Shown: piece by piece, positions 46,362 to 54,691 of the stretch
Numbering within the stretch: position 1 is the first letter of the stretch
Layout: each line of letters begins with the position of its first letter
Assembly (NCBI GenBank): GCA_028819845.1
Contig: JAPPKS010000017.1
Location: forward strand, 284,686-348,685
DNA: 64,000 nt
Origin: Candidatus Poribacteria bacterium
Lineage (GTDB): Bacteria; Poribacteria; WGA-4E; PCPOR2b
Direction: 5' to 3'
The notes under the pieces: model-generated
Database searches by the model: none
The model's input: the letters and a program-made list of their open reading frames with translations, nothing else
What the model was told of the DNA's origin: nothing
Position numbers and translations under genes: made by a program

Positions 46362-46951
46362 ATCCTTCTTTCGACAAGTAAATCCATGATTTCCCGCACT
46401 AGGGCATAGTCATCAAATCCTTTGAGGTTCCAAGCGTTCGTCCAAAACTTGTCGAGCGAGCGATACCCCAACTGTTCATATTCAAATACTTGAATCATCA
46501 ATTCAAGTTTATCCGCCGCCCGCACTAATTTTCCTTCCAACGACGTTCCATTCTCAAACTCCTCCCACAAGTCGGTGTATTTCGGTAAAAGCGTGTCAAA
46601 GCCCTCAAACATCGACCGAAATGCGGCTTTTTCCCCCGCTTCTTTGACATCTTCAGGAATATATTCCAAAGCTGGAAATGGCACGTCGCCGATTCTTGCC
46701 TCGGCGACTTCGTGCAGCAAGGCGATTCGCATCACCTTTTCAACGTCGAGCTGAACGCCCTGTTTCGCCAACACATCAGCCAACAGCATTGACAAAAAGG
46801 ACACGCGATAGCAGTGATCTGCGACACTCTCGGCGTCTTTAATCCCGCGAAACCGCCAACCGGTACGCGGAAGATTCTTTAGCACGCCAATCTCTTCTAC
46901 CAAATCTAACACCGCTTGTGCATTCATAATCGTTTTGGAAATCCAGTGCAT
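46346..46951 (-). CDS. HD-domain phosphohydrolase (YfbR/HDDC2 type, possible 5'-deoxynucleotidase)
   Basis: 201 aa, metal-dependent. VADHCYRVSFLS holds the first His, ALLHEVAEARIGDVPF replaces the usual HD pair with HE, and VRAADKLELMIQ gives the last Asp. Relatives dephosphorylate deoxynucleoside 5'-monophosphates. The ATG at 46951 is fixed by GGGAGG exactly seven bases upstream. That SD lies inside a terminator-like hairpin (46958-46979). Its C-terminal codons and stop come from a repeat fragment. It lies upstream of pyrR on the same strand, so may precede the pyrimidine genes in one transcript. Confidence 0.85.
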   Translation of the reverse strand: MHWISKTIMNAQAVLDLVEEIGVLKNLPRTGWRFRGIKDAESVADHCYRVSFLSMLLADVLAKQGVQLDVEKVMRIALLHEVAEARIGDVPFPALEYIPEDVKEAGEKAAFRSMFEGFDTLLPKYTDLWEEFENGTSLEGKLVRAADKLELMIQVFEYEQLGYRSLDKFWTNAWNLKGFDDYALVREIMDLLVERRIQLSE

Positions 46952-46957
46952 AAAAAA

Positions 46958-46979
46958 ACCTCCCTCAATAAAGGGAGGT
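46958..46979 (-). terminator. Attenuator hairpin sequestering the SD of the HD gene
   Basis: ACCTCCCT and AGGGAGGT form a perfect 8-bp stem around a six-base loop, followed on the minus strand by T7 that directly abuts the ATG. It reads both as an intrinsic terminator and as an SD-occluding hairpin. From the promoter at 47106-47134 the leader is about 145 nt, enough for a sensor domain, but no known riboswitch class is recognised in it. Confidence 0.65.
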
Positions 46980-47105
46980 CATCTGACAATAGAATATGGA
47001 CAATATATATAATCGCGTGAAACGTATTGCACCCTTTTCCAACCTCACCGGATCAGATTAAAAAGGAGAATTTGTTGAACTACCGATAGCTGAACTCTGG
47101 TTTTA

Positions 47106-47134
47106 AGTATAGCATATTCGATGTCCTTTTGCAA
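47106..47134 (-). promoter_or_regulatory. Sigma-70 promoter of the HD phosphohydrolase gene
   Basis: On the minus strand: TTGCAA (47134-47129), 17 bases, TATACT (47111-47106), with TG one base before the -10 (extended -10). Transcription would start near 47098. Confidence 0.75.
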
Positions 47135-47198
47135 GAAAATAACCTATAGGCATCGCGCAATTAATCCGACGATGCGAAAATTGGAAATCGCCGGATCG

Positions 47199-48425
47199 TC
47201 AGTAATAAATTCGAAACGAAAGAAAATAGACGTTAGAATATCCGCCAAACTCCGATCTGAATTGTGTTTCTTCCCCCTCGGTTACAGCGCGTTTGCCAAT
47301 CCCGATGAATCCGCCAGCAGAGAGATAAACATCTTGTGCGAGATCGTATTCAATTTGCACAGAAGGTAATACTGAAAGATCAGAGACGTTCCATAGCACG
47401 AAGCTGCTCAACGACATGAGCGGCGATATTTGGCAGGTCAATCCGGGAACAATATAGTGTCTGCCCATAAGGTAGACTGCGCCGTCGGTGTTCGCCGGTT
47501 TGGCAAGGTTGTCGAGATAATCTGCCGGTTTGCCTGCACCTGCACCGCTGAAATGATATTCAATGAACCCGTAAATCACCCCACGGAAACTGTAGTCCAG
47601 CCCTATTGACGTGCGGAGGTAGGTTTCCACCTCACCGTTTTCACCTTCGATGGCGTCGGCGTAAACGTAAGCACCTTCAAACCAGAATCCGGCGCCGCCA
47701 ATACCCCGCGCTAAGTCAAAGCCTGTCATCAAGTGTTCACGAAATCCCAATAGTAATATTGAGAAATCAGTCGCTGCCGCATTCAACTGGCTCCGAACGT
47801 AAAAGGCGCTCTTTTCAAGAGCTAAATCCTGCCCGAAAACATAACCGGCATCAAACTCTCCCAACACGCCAATCGGAATTTGTACCCGTACCGCATCCAC
47901 ACCGATTCGGTCCTCCGTGTCCAGTTGATTGTAGGCGTAAGGCGCAAGAACGTCCGTTGGGTTCACGACCCGCGCACTCCCCCATGCGATGGCTTGGCGG
48001 CCGATTGTGATGTCGCCGAAACCGCCGGTGTAAGCTACTGAAACCCTGTCGAAATTTTGAAATAGGCCGAAACTTCCCACTGTGTCACTCTCGCCTGGAT
48101 AGATTTCGGAATCAAAATCCACAACGCGGTAGCGGAGTGAATTGGCAGCACCCACGATTGTCGGTTCAAAAAACAGCGAGGGGTCTTGAACACGTGACCC
48201 AATATCGTAAGAGAGGTCAAACGAGACTGCATCGGCGGGAACATAAGCCCAATTAAACCGCAGTCGGTTGTTCACCGCACCGATAATCGGTTCGTCCGGT
48301 AAGGGAGAATTCAAGCCAATGGAAAAGTTTTTGTAATATCCACCAATTTGAAATTCGGCATCAGTGGAATCGGCAATCCCGATAATAATCAGAAAGATAG
48401 TAATTCCAAGGAATTTTCTCACCAT
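47199..48425 (-). CDS. Outer-membrane beta-barrel protein
   Basis: 408 aa, signal peptide to about 23 (DAEF). The remainder alternates short amphipathic strands with glycine-rich turns (for example YTGGFGDITIGRQAIAWG) and ends in FLSFRIYY, with aromatic last residues typical of barrels inserted by BAM. The substrate is unknown. It is separated from the minus-strand ABC/FtsX/LolA-like genes only by the plus-strand toxin-antitoxin pair, so it may be their outer-membrane partner. Confidence 0.75.
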   Translation of the reverse strand: MVRKFLGITIFLIIIGIADSTDAEFQIGGYYKNFSIGLNSPLPDEPIIGAVNNRLRFNWAYVPADAVSFDLSYDIGSRVQDPSLFFEPTIVGAANSLRYRVVDFDSEIYPGESDTVGSFGLFQNFDRVSVAYTGGFGDITIGRQAIAWGSARVVNPTDVLAPYAYNQLDTEDRIGVDAVRVQIPIGVLGEFDAGYVFGQDLALEKSAFYVRSQLNAAATDFSILLLGFREHLMTGFDLARGIGGAGFWFEGAYVYADAIEGENGEVETYLRTSIGLDYSFRGVIYGFIEYHFSGAGAGKPADYLDNLAKPANTDGAVYLMGRHYIVPGLTCQISPLMSLSSFVLWNVSDLSVLPSVQIEYDLAQDVYLSAGGFIGIGKRAVTEGEETQFRSEFGGYSNVYFLSFRIYY

Positions 48426-48504
48426 TTTCTCAAACAGGTATCGGAAAAGTGATGCCCTTTATCTATTGTACTTTAAAATAGCCGTGTTTATACGTTTAGG
48501 ATTG

Positions 48505-48600
48505 TGGTATAATGGGTATGTAATGGAAATTTTTCAGAGAAATTTCAACCGATGTATGGAGAAGCGTAGCTTCCTCTCTAACAGTGTGGCAGTTTCCACA
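48505..48600 (+). promoter_or_regulatory. Promoter and inverted repeats of the toxin-antitoxin pair
   Basis: Extended -10 TGGTATAAT at 48505-48513, with a weak -35. Downstream are GAAGC-GTA-GCTTC (about 48561-48573) and TGTGG-CAGTTT-CCACA (48585-48600). These may be binding sites for the antitoxin, as autoregulation is usual for such pairs. Confidence 0.5.
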
Positions 48601-48612
48601 TAAAAACTAAAA

Positions 48613-48855
48613 ATGAAGACAATTTCTATTCATATCAGCGATTCAGATTACGAATGGTTATCCATTCAAGCAAAACAGCGGATGATGACTGTTGCCCAAA
48701 TTATTGAGGAAATGGTCAGGGAGGCATCAGAAAGCGCAGAAAAGGAAACGGAATACCTGTTGAGCGATCCGAAGATGAAAGATCGACTTTTGAAATCGAG
48801 AAACAGTACCGAAGAAATTCCTTATGAAGTCGTCCGCGAGAAACTTGGAATTTGA
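48613..48855 (+). CDS. Antitoxin, RHH-like N-terminus with YefM/Phd-like tail
   Basis: 80 aa. The N-terminal half (KTISIHISDSDYEWLSIQAK) resembles a ribbon-helix-helix DNA-binding domain. The tail (EYLLSDPKMKDRLL) resembles the toxin-wrapping part of YefM/Phd antitoxins. The next ORF overlaps it by 32 bases and is a YoeB-type toxin, which fixes the role. No SD is seen before the ATG. Confidence 0.7.
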   Translation: MKTISIHISDSDYEWLSIQAKQRMMTVAQIIEEMVREASESAEKETEYLLSDPKMKDRLLKSRNSTEEIPYEVVREKLGI

Positions 48856-49096
48856 ACCTGCAGCGTTTGAAGATCTTGCGTGGTGGATTCAGCGAGGCCA
48901 AAGGACAACTCGACGCATTCTCAATTTACTTCGGGAAATTCGGCGAGATCCTTTCCGCGGAACGGGTAAACCTGAAGCACCGAAAGGCGATTCATCAGGT
49001 TTCTGGTCAAGGCGAATCGACAAGGCGAATCGCATCGTTTACAGAGTCGAAGCGGATAGAATTGTCATTTCAGTATGCAGAGGGAATTACGACTGA
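48824..49096 (+). CDS. YoeB/Txe-family mRNA interferase toxin
   Basis: 90 aa. FEDLAWWIQRGQRTTRRI, LLREIRRDPFRGTGKPE, SGFWSRRID and NRIVYRVEADRIVI follow the YoeB/Txe pattern of ribosome-dependent endoribonucleases. The usual catalytic end C-R-x-H-Y is CRGNY here: His is replaced by Asn (AAT at 49090-49092 by frame count) while the Tyr is kept. The general acid may be lost, so the toxin may be weak or inactive. It overlaps the antitoxin gene by 32 bases. Confidence 0.88.
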   Translation: MKSSARNLEFEPAAFEDLAWWIQRGQRTTRRILNLLREIRRDPFRGTGKPEAPKGDSSGFWSRRIDKANRIVYRVEADRIVISVCRGNYD

Positions 49097-49118
49097 AACC
49101 ACAGTAAAATTTGAAGGT

Positions 49119-49811
49119 TTATTTACTCTCGTCGCTCTCAACTTTTCCGTCCTTGAGCGTTATCAATCGCCTTGCCCGCTCCATCACCATTGGATCATGG
49201 GTCGAAAATAAGAACGTCATACTAGTCTGCGTATTGAGGCGGTTCATCATCTCAAGCAAATCTGAACCTGTTTTGGAGTCGAGGTTCGCGGTCGGCTCAT
49301 CCGCAAGAATAATCGCAGGTTCGGAGACCATCGCCCGTGCAATGGCGACGCGCTGTTGCTGCCCGCCTGAGAGCTGCGGCGGGTTTCGATTCGCATATCC
49401 CTTTAATCCAACCTCTTCAAGCATTGCGGCAACGCGCCTATGCCGCTCCGCTTTGGACACGCGCTGCAACAGCATAATATATTCCACGTTCTCTTCCACT
49501 GTCAGCACCGGAATGAGATTGTAAGCCTGAAAAATGAAGCCGATGTTGTCTCGGCGAAAATCGGACAAGTCATTGCCACTCATGCCCGACAGCAACTTGC
49601 CCGATAACCAAACCTTCCCCGCTGTCGGCGCGTCCAGCCCGGAAATGATGTTGAGAAGCGTAGTCTTCCCCGATCCCGACGGTCCCACCAACGCCGTGAA
49701 CTCGCCTGACCGGATCGTCAAATCCACGCCCCGTAAGGCTTCGACGGGCACACCATTTTCCGCATACACCTTCGTAATGCTCTCTGTGACAATGACATCA
49801 GAATTCGTCAC
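49119..49811 (-). CDS. ABC transporter ATP-binding protein (LolD/MacB type)
   Basis: 230 aa. Walker A GPSGSGKTTLL, signature LSGGQQQRVAIARAM, Walker B ILADEPTANLD, H-loop FSTHDP. The family powers lipoprotein release (LolCDE), MacB-type efflux or cell-wall control (FtsEX). GTG start with AGGAG upstream. The two FtsX-fold permeases (49878, 51187) and a LolA-like protein (52512) on the same strand complete the system. Confidence 0.93.
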   Translation of the reverse strand: MTNSDVIVTESITKVYAENGVPVEALRGVDLTIRSGEFTALVGPSGSGKTTLLNIISGLDAPTAGKVWLSGKLLSGMSGNDLSDFRRDNIGFIFQAYNLIPVLTVEENVEYIMLLQRVSKAERHRRVAAMLEEVGLKGYANRNPPQLSGGQQQRVAIARAMVSEPAIILADEPTANLDSKTGSDLLEMMNRLNTQTSMTFLFSTHDPMVMERARRLITLKDGKVESDESK

Positions 49812-49877
49812 CCTTCGCTCCTAACGTATTCCGCAGTGCATTTTCTTCCAATCTCCCATCCCGCCATTTCTGCCGAA

Positions 49878-51107
49878 TCAAAAACTCCTTCGCATCGCGG
49901 CCGCTGGGGCTATCTTCGCCGCATATCTCGCCGGATACAGCCCTGTGATAATGGTGAAGATAAATACCCAGATGGAATATAAGATGAACGGCTGAATCGT
50001 CATGACGGGATAGATGAGATCTCGTATCGTCACACCCATCATTTCAATGCCGGTGTAATCAATCCCGACTATCGCGAATATCCACGTCAAGGCGAAACCG
50101 AGGATAGTGCCGAGGACAATGCTCACAATTGCCAACGCTCCGGCTTCAAACAAAATCAGTCGCGCCATCCCTAACGGGCGGGTGCCAACGGCGCGTAAGA
50201 CACCAAACTCGAACATCCGCTCATATAGCGACATAAAAAGCGTGTTGATAATCCCAAACACAACAACGCCAAACAGAACAACCCCCAGTATGTATTTGGT
50301 GAACTTGGACATTTCGAACGCAACTTGTAGTTGGGGCAAAATTTCCGTCCAACTTACCGCTTCGTTGCCGTGCTGGGAATACCGATCCCAAAATGTCGAA
50401 GCTGTATCCTGTCCGTATTTTGTGTCCGTAAATTTGATAGCAATCTCATGCACTTGAGAACCGATGGCAAGCATCTCTTGGGCTTTCGCCAAGCGTACAA
50501 ACGCCATGCCGCTCTCCATCGCTTCATCGCCAAAACGGTAGATCCCCGAAATCCGAAACATCTCTTGTGACAAATCGCCGCTCTCCGACTGTGCCACGGT
50601 CACAACGACCCGGGTGCCAAGCGTCACGTCAAGCAGTTCCGCCAGCTTCGCACCAATCACTATATCGCGGTTGTTGTCCCCTTCAAAGTACGCCCCTTCC
50701 GTGATGGCGTCATCAATTTGGGTTAAGAACCGTTCTGTCGGCGGTTGCACCCCCACAAGGCTAATTGCACTGACATTTGCCGCGGAGGTAATCATCCCAA
50801 AGGTGAACGTTCGGTGTGAGAAACGTTCAACAATAGCTTCCTGCGAGAGATCGCCCGCCACTTTACCCAGTTCATTGATAGTCATTTCGGCTGCCTGCGC
50901 CTCGCGGAAGCCAGCCCGATGAATCTGTCCATCGCCGAGAAACGAGGCAGTGGCAGTTTCGACCATGTTCCGCTCCATCCCAACCCACAATGCATCAACA
51001 AAGATTAGCGCAGCCAGACCAATACCAATCGCTATCGAAGCAATAATGGTGCGCCGTTTATTTCGAAACAGATTTCTCCAAGCCAGTTTAACGAGGATTA
51101 ACCACAT
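49878..51107 (-). CDS. FtsX/MacB-fold ABC permease 1
   Basis: 409 aa. An N-terminal membrane helix after WRNLFRNKRRTIIAS, a large periplasmic MacB_PCD domain (about 45-270), then three C-terminal helices, of which LGVVLFGVVVFGIINTLFMS starts the FtsX domain. It forms the membrane part of the transporter together with the gene at 51187. Likely mechanotransmission of envelope lipids or lipoproteins rather than classical transport. Confidence 0.9.
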   Translation of the reverse strand: MWLILVKLAWRNLFRNKRRTIIASIAIGIGLAALIFVDALWVGMERNMVETATASFLGDGQIHRAGFREAQAAEMTINELGKVAGDLSQEAIVERFSHRTFTFGMITSAANVSAISLVGVQPPTERFLTQIDDAITEGAYFEGDNNRDIVIGAKLAELLDVTLGTRVVVTVAQSESGDLSQEMFRISGIYRFGDEAMESGMAFVRLAKAQEMLAIGSQVHEIAIKFTDTKYGQDTASTFWDRYSQHGNEAVSWTEILPQLQVAFEMSKFTKYILGVVLFGVVVFGIINTLFMSLYERMFEFGVLRAVGTRPLGMARLILFEAGALAIVSIVLGTILGFALTWIFAIVGIDYTGIEMMGVTIRDLIYPVMTIQPFILYSIWVFIFTIITGLYPARYAAKIAPAAAMRRSF

Positions 51108-51186
51108 GATTTTACGCCGTGAAATTTGATGAACATGATAAGAGAAACCGAGTTTTTGGCAAAGACTCGGTTGCGGATTGCTGGCT

Positions 51187-52404
51187 TCAATTCGCTCGCA
51201 TCGCCCTCGCCGGTAGAATTCGCGCCGCTTTCAGCGCCGGAAACAGACTGACAACCGCTGCCGCGAGAACAACGGTAATTGCAGGAATAATGAGACTTCG
51301 TGCGTTCACCTCGGCGTACATCGTCTGAAATTTGATACCGCCGTAGGTAAACTCCTGGGGCATGGAAATACCGTATATCGATAGTAGATGGTTGATTGAA
51401 GCACCGAGTAAAGCGCCGACAGCGATGCTGCCGAGGGCAATGATGAGCACTTCGCAAATCACCAACCAAAAGATTTGCGCCGGTTTCGTTCCGACCGCCC
51501 TTAACACACCGTATTCACTTGTCCGCTCCAGCACCGACATCAGCACCGTATTCAACACACCGATAGCGACGATGAGCATGATGATAATCCGTCCGATGGC
51601 ATCTCCCTGCTTGTCTGCCTGCATCGCCCGATAGAAAGCCTTGGCGACCACCTGCCAAGGGGCAACATCCAGTCTCGAATCATCAAGGCCGGCTTCAATT
51701 GCTTTCGTGATTTTGTGGACTCGATTGATGTTGGATACAATCACGACAATTTCATGGCAGCGCCCTTCGAGAACAAGTAACTCCTGCGCGTCTCCGATGT
51801 GGAGATAACACGCCGTGCGATCCGTAATGTCGTCGCCGCTTTCTGCAATTCCGGCAATCTCATACAGCTCGTTAGCGATTGAACCGTCAGCTCCTTGTGA
51901 TACAAGCACGATTTCGCCGCCGACCGTTGCGGCAAGCACCCGTGCAAGCCCCTTGCCCAAAACCGCTTCACGCACAGGCTGCACCGAGAATTTACTGCCA
52001 TCAATTATTTTCTTGTCAAATCGAGTTGCGTCGACCTCACGTGCCGCATCAATACCGATAATTTGTACAGCGGTGCTTTTTGCGCCGACCGAGCCAAGCC
52101 CCGCCGAATACACCCGCGGCGTCCACGCTGCTACGCCTTTTATACCCCCGATGGTTTCGCCAGTTGATTCGTAGCCGTCGATGGTTTTGTAGAGCGAGGG
52201 TTTATCAAGATAACCCCGTTGATGCACCTGAATATGCCCGATGCGGTTCTTCGTAAACATCTCGATTATATCGGAATACGCGCCATCGGACCATCCTATG
52301 AACACGGACGAGAGTGTAAATCCGACAATCATCGCGAGCGCAGTTAATATGGAGCGTCGTTTTTGACGGAAGATATTGCGGAATGCAATCTTGAGTGTCA
52401 CCAT
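51187..52404 (-). CDS. FtsX/MacB-fold ABC permease 2
   Basis: About 405 aa from ATG 52404 (an upstream TTG at 52464 adds 20 unlikely residues). Same layout as permease 1: KIAFRNIFRQKRRSILTA, helix, periplasmic domain, then FtsX helices (IIIMLIVAIGVLNTVLMS). A LolC/LolE-like pair with 49878 would serve the ATPase at 49119. Confidence 0.88.
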   Translation of the reverse strand: MVTLKIAFRNIFRQKRRSILTALAMIVGFTLSSVFIGWSDGAYSDIIEMFTKNRIGHIQVHQRGYLDKPSLYKTIDGYESTGETIGGIKGVAAWTPRVYSAGLGSVGAKSTAVQIIGIDAAREVDATRFDKKIIDGSKFSVQPVREAVLGKGLARVLAATVGGEIVLVSQGADGSIANELYEIAGIAESGDDITDRTACYLHIGDAQELLVLEGRCHEIVVIVSNINRVHKITKAIEAGLDDSRLDVAPWQVVAKAFYRAMQADKQGDAIGRIIIMLIVAIGVLNTVLMSVLERTSEYGVLRAVGTKPAQIFWLVICEVLIIALGSIAVGALLGASINHLLSIYGISMPQEFTYGGIKFQTMYAEVNARSLIIPAITVVLAAAVVSLFPALKAARILPARAMRAN

Positions 52405-52511
52405 AACGCAAAATAATAATGCGCAAAAAGTAATGCGTAAGCGGTACAAAAGCCAGTTTAGCAATTAAACATTAAAACCCGCATGTTGATTTATACAAAT
52501 ATGCCCGCTAG

Positions 52512-53312
52512 CTATCTCCGCTTCCGGAGGTTTCGGCGGGTGAAGATTTTTTCGTCAATCTCCGTGTCAAATGCGGCGTCCACAAATCTCACAACGGTTT
52601 TGTGTCCCTCTCTGTTCTGCGGTATCATCTCCATCACTGAAGGTATGGTCTTTCCGTCGAATGATTCGACCTTTTTAAAGTTCAGAACTCGTGTCAGACG
52701 GCTCGTTTCGTCATAAAAATGCTGCCAGATCGGAATCTTATCGCTCTCTCGGATTGCGACGATAAGTTTGCCCCAGACAATCGGTGAATCTTCCTTTGGC
52801 AGCAACTGAATGTAGAGATGGTCAGGTTGGGCATCCCTCGGTGTGATGAGTTTGTAGGTGTAGTCATTGAGCATCGATGACTCTTTGACAAGGTCGTCAT
52901 TCGTGAAGTCCGAACCCATCCAAGATCCCATCATCATTGACGGCGGCACCTTCATCACCTTGTTGGTTTTGGGAAGATAGTTCCACATTTCATTCCCTAT
53001 TCGCAAGGTGGCAACGCCCTTCTCTTTTTTGGGTGATGTAATCAAGATAAACGTTCGATCCATCCCCTTTGTCCAGATTTTCATAGTCAAAGTTCTCTCC
53101 CAATGGGGCGTGAATATTTGCATTTCGATTTCCGCGCGGCTGGTCTGACTCCGATAGAGTTCATCAACCGCTTGAATGATAGCCTTGACATCAATATCTG
53201 CACTCTGTTCATTCGCCCGCACTGGCGATTGCGTTGCAACGAAAAAAATCATAACCAACTGGCAAAGGACGAAAACGCCCGAATTGAGTCTCGCGGTTTG
53301 ATTTACAGCCAT
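52512..53312 (-). CDS. Periplasmic LolA-like outer-membrane lipoprotein-sorting protein
   Basis: 266 aa with signal peptide (to about 34). The body, with TFILITSPKKEKGVATLRIG, MWNYLPKTNKVMKVPPSMM and SWMGSDFTNDDL, matches the LolA-like 'outer membrane lipoprotein-sorting' family that often accompanies FtsX permeases. It probably carries a lipid or lipoprotein from the permeases across the periplasm. GAGGG lies seven bases before the ATG. Confidence 0.85.
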   Translation of the reverse strand: MAVNQTARLNSGVFVLCQLVMIFFVATQSPVRANEQSADIDVKAIIQAVDELYRSQTSRAEIEMQIFTPHWERTLTMKIWTKGMDRTFILITSPKKEKGVATLRIGNEMWNYLPKTNKVMKVPPSMMMGSWMGSDFTNDDLVKESSMLNDYTYKLITPRDAQPDHLYIQLLPKEDSPIVWGKLIVAIRESDKIPIWQHFYDETSRLTRVLNFKKVESFDGKTIPSVMEMIPQNREGHKTVVRFVDAAFDTEIDEKIFTRRNLRKRR

Positions 53313-53360
53313 AATACAGCCCTCTTTACTGTTTACTCGCGGTGCGAATTAAATTCTTGC

Positions 53361-54428
53361 CTATTGATGCCAGAATCCTTCGTCTTCCAACCCCAAATCC
53401 TGTGCCAACCCTTTGAGATTGTTCAATGCGCCGTCATCAAGAACGAATCCCTCTGTATTCGTTTTTTCTTCCCGTTCATATTCCATTTCACCCGGCAGAT
53501 AAATGCGGTCCACCCCCTGCGCTTTGGGCGACGAGCTAATTCCGGTTATCAAGCCATCCATGCGGATTCTGAATTCCTCAATCGGCATGATGGTTCCAAT
53601 GTCGATAGCCATAAAGAAATGCCCTATGCCGCTTGGGCTTTCGGGATTATGGGCGTAGGATTTCAATTCCGTCCGTATCCCTCCGCCCGTCATGACGCCG
53701 GCGAGTATTTCGATCAGCAGCGCCAGTCCAAAACCCTTATGCGCCGCCAAGGGAACCGTTGCGCCGCCTTCCTCCTCATACTTTTTGGGGTCAGTGGTAA
53801 GCACCCCCTGACTGTCAATTGCCCACCCCATTGGAATACTTCTTCCCTCTCTCGCCGCGGCGTGCACCTTGCCGCCGGCGACCACACCCATCGCAATATC
53901 CAGATTGACCGGGGGCGCCGCTCCCGCTGGCGCTCCGTAAGCAAACGCGTTATTTCCGATGACCCGGCCCGCGGAACCCGGAGCGCTGAGCGAAATGTCT
54001 GCGTTTGTCATCGCCAATCCAATCATGTCCGCTTCAGCGCACATCATGGCGTAATACCCGGCTGCCGCGAAGTGGTTGCTGTTTTTGACCCAAACCATGC
54101 CAACAGTATTTGATTTTGCTTTGGCTATTGCGAGCTGCGCCGCCTTGAACGATGTCACCACGCCCAATCCAGCGTGTCCGTCTACAACCGCCCATGTCTG
54201 CCCCTCGCGAACAATTTCGATATCGGCTTTGGGGTTCATTCCGCCTTCCCGTATCTGCCTGATATACCCTCTTAATCCGATGGTGCCGTGCGTTGCGGTT
54301 CCCCGCATGTCTGCGGTAACAAGCACCTCTGCAGCGATGCGAGCGTCGTCGGATGCCATCCCGGCCTTTTCTAAGGCGCACACGCAGAAGTCTTTTACAC
54401 GCTGGGGTTTTACTTTCATCTCTGCCAT
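53361..54428 (-). CDS. Malate/L-lactate dehydrogenase family (Ldh2/AllD type)
   Basis: 355 aa, usual family length, NAD(P)-dependent oxidation of a 2-hydroxyacid. Typical motifs: TADMRGTATHGTIGLRGY (catalytic His), VKNSNHFAAAGYYAM and HKGFGLALLIEILAGV. Members act on malate, sulfolactate, ureidoglycolate and others, so the substrate is open. Its neighbours are another hydroxyacid dehydrogenase and, further on, a TRAP transporter for organic acids. Confidence 0.9.
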   Translation of the reverse strand: MAEMKVKPQRVKDFCVCALEKAGMASDDARIAAEVLVTADMRGTATHGTIGLRGYIRQIREGGMNPKADIEIVREGQTWAVVDGHAGLGVVTSFKAAQLAIAKAKSNTVGMVWVKNSNHFAAAGYYAMMCAEADMIGLAMTNADISLSAPGSAGRVIGNNAFAYGAPAGAAPPVNLDIAMGVVAGGKVHAAAREGRSIPMGWAIDSQGVLTTDPKKYEEEGGATVPLAAHKGFGLALLIEILAGVMTGGGIRTELKSYAHNPESPSGIGHFFMAIDIGTIMPIEEFRIRMDGLITGISSSPKAQGVDRIYLPGEMEYEREEKTNTEGFVLDDGALNNLKGLAQDLGLEDEGFWHQ

Positions 54429-54691
54429 GCGATTTTCTCCTCATCAAATTAATTTTTTTTATTTCCAAAATTTATCATACATTTTTCAAACTCAATGATT
54501 GACACACTGGGTGTGTAGTAGCTATTTGTCAAGGTAGGATTTCAATAGCAAATTTTTGGATCCCCGATTGGAAAATACTTCTAAACTGCTAAAACTCTGG
54601 AAATTTACAGCCATGGTGGAAGCGCCTGTAGGTCGGGGTAAGAGGGCGGTAGGCGGGCGGTGCACAAGGGTGAATATCCTGCGGGTTATTT

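Noticed and set aside
46985-47095. tRNA, T-box or TPP riboswitch in the HD gene leader
   Set aside because: Some words resemble a tRNA D-arm or a TPP core, but no acceptor stem, T-arm or full aptamer can be folded by eye.
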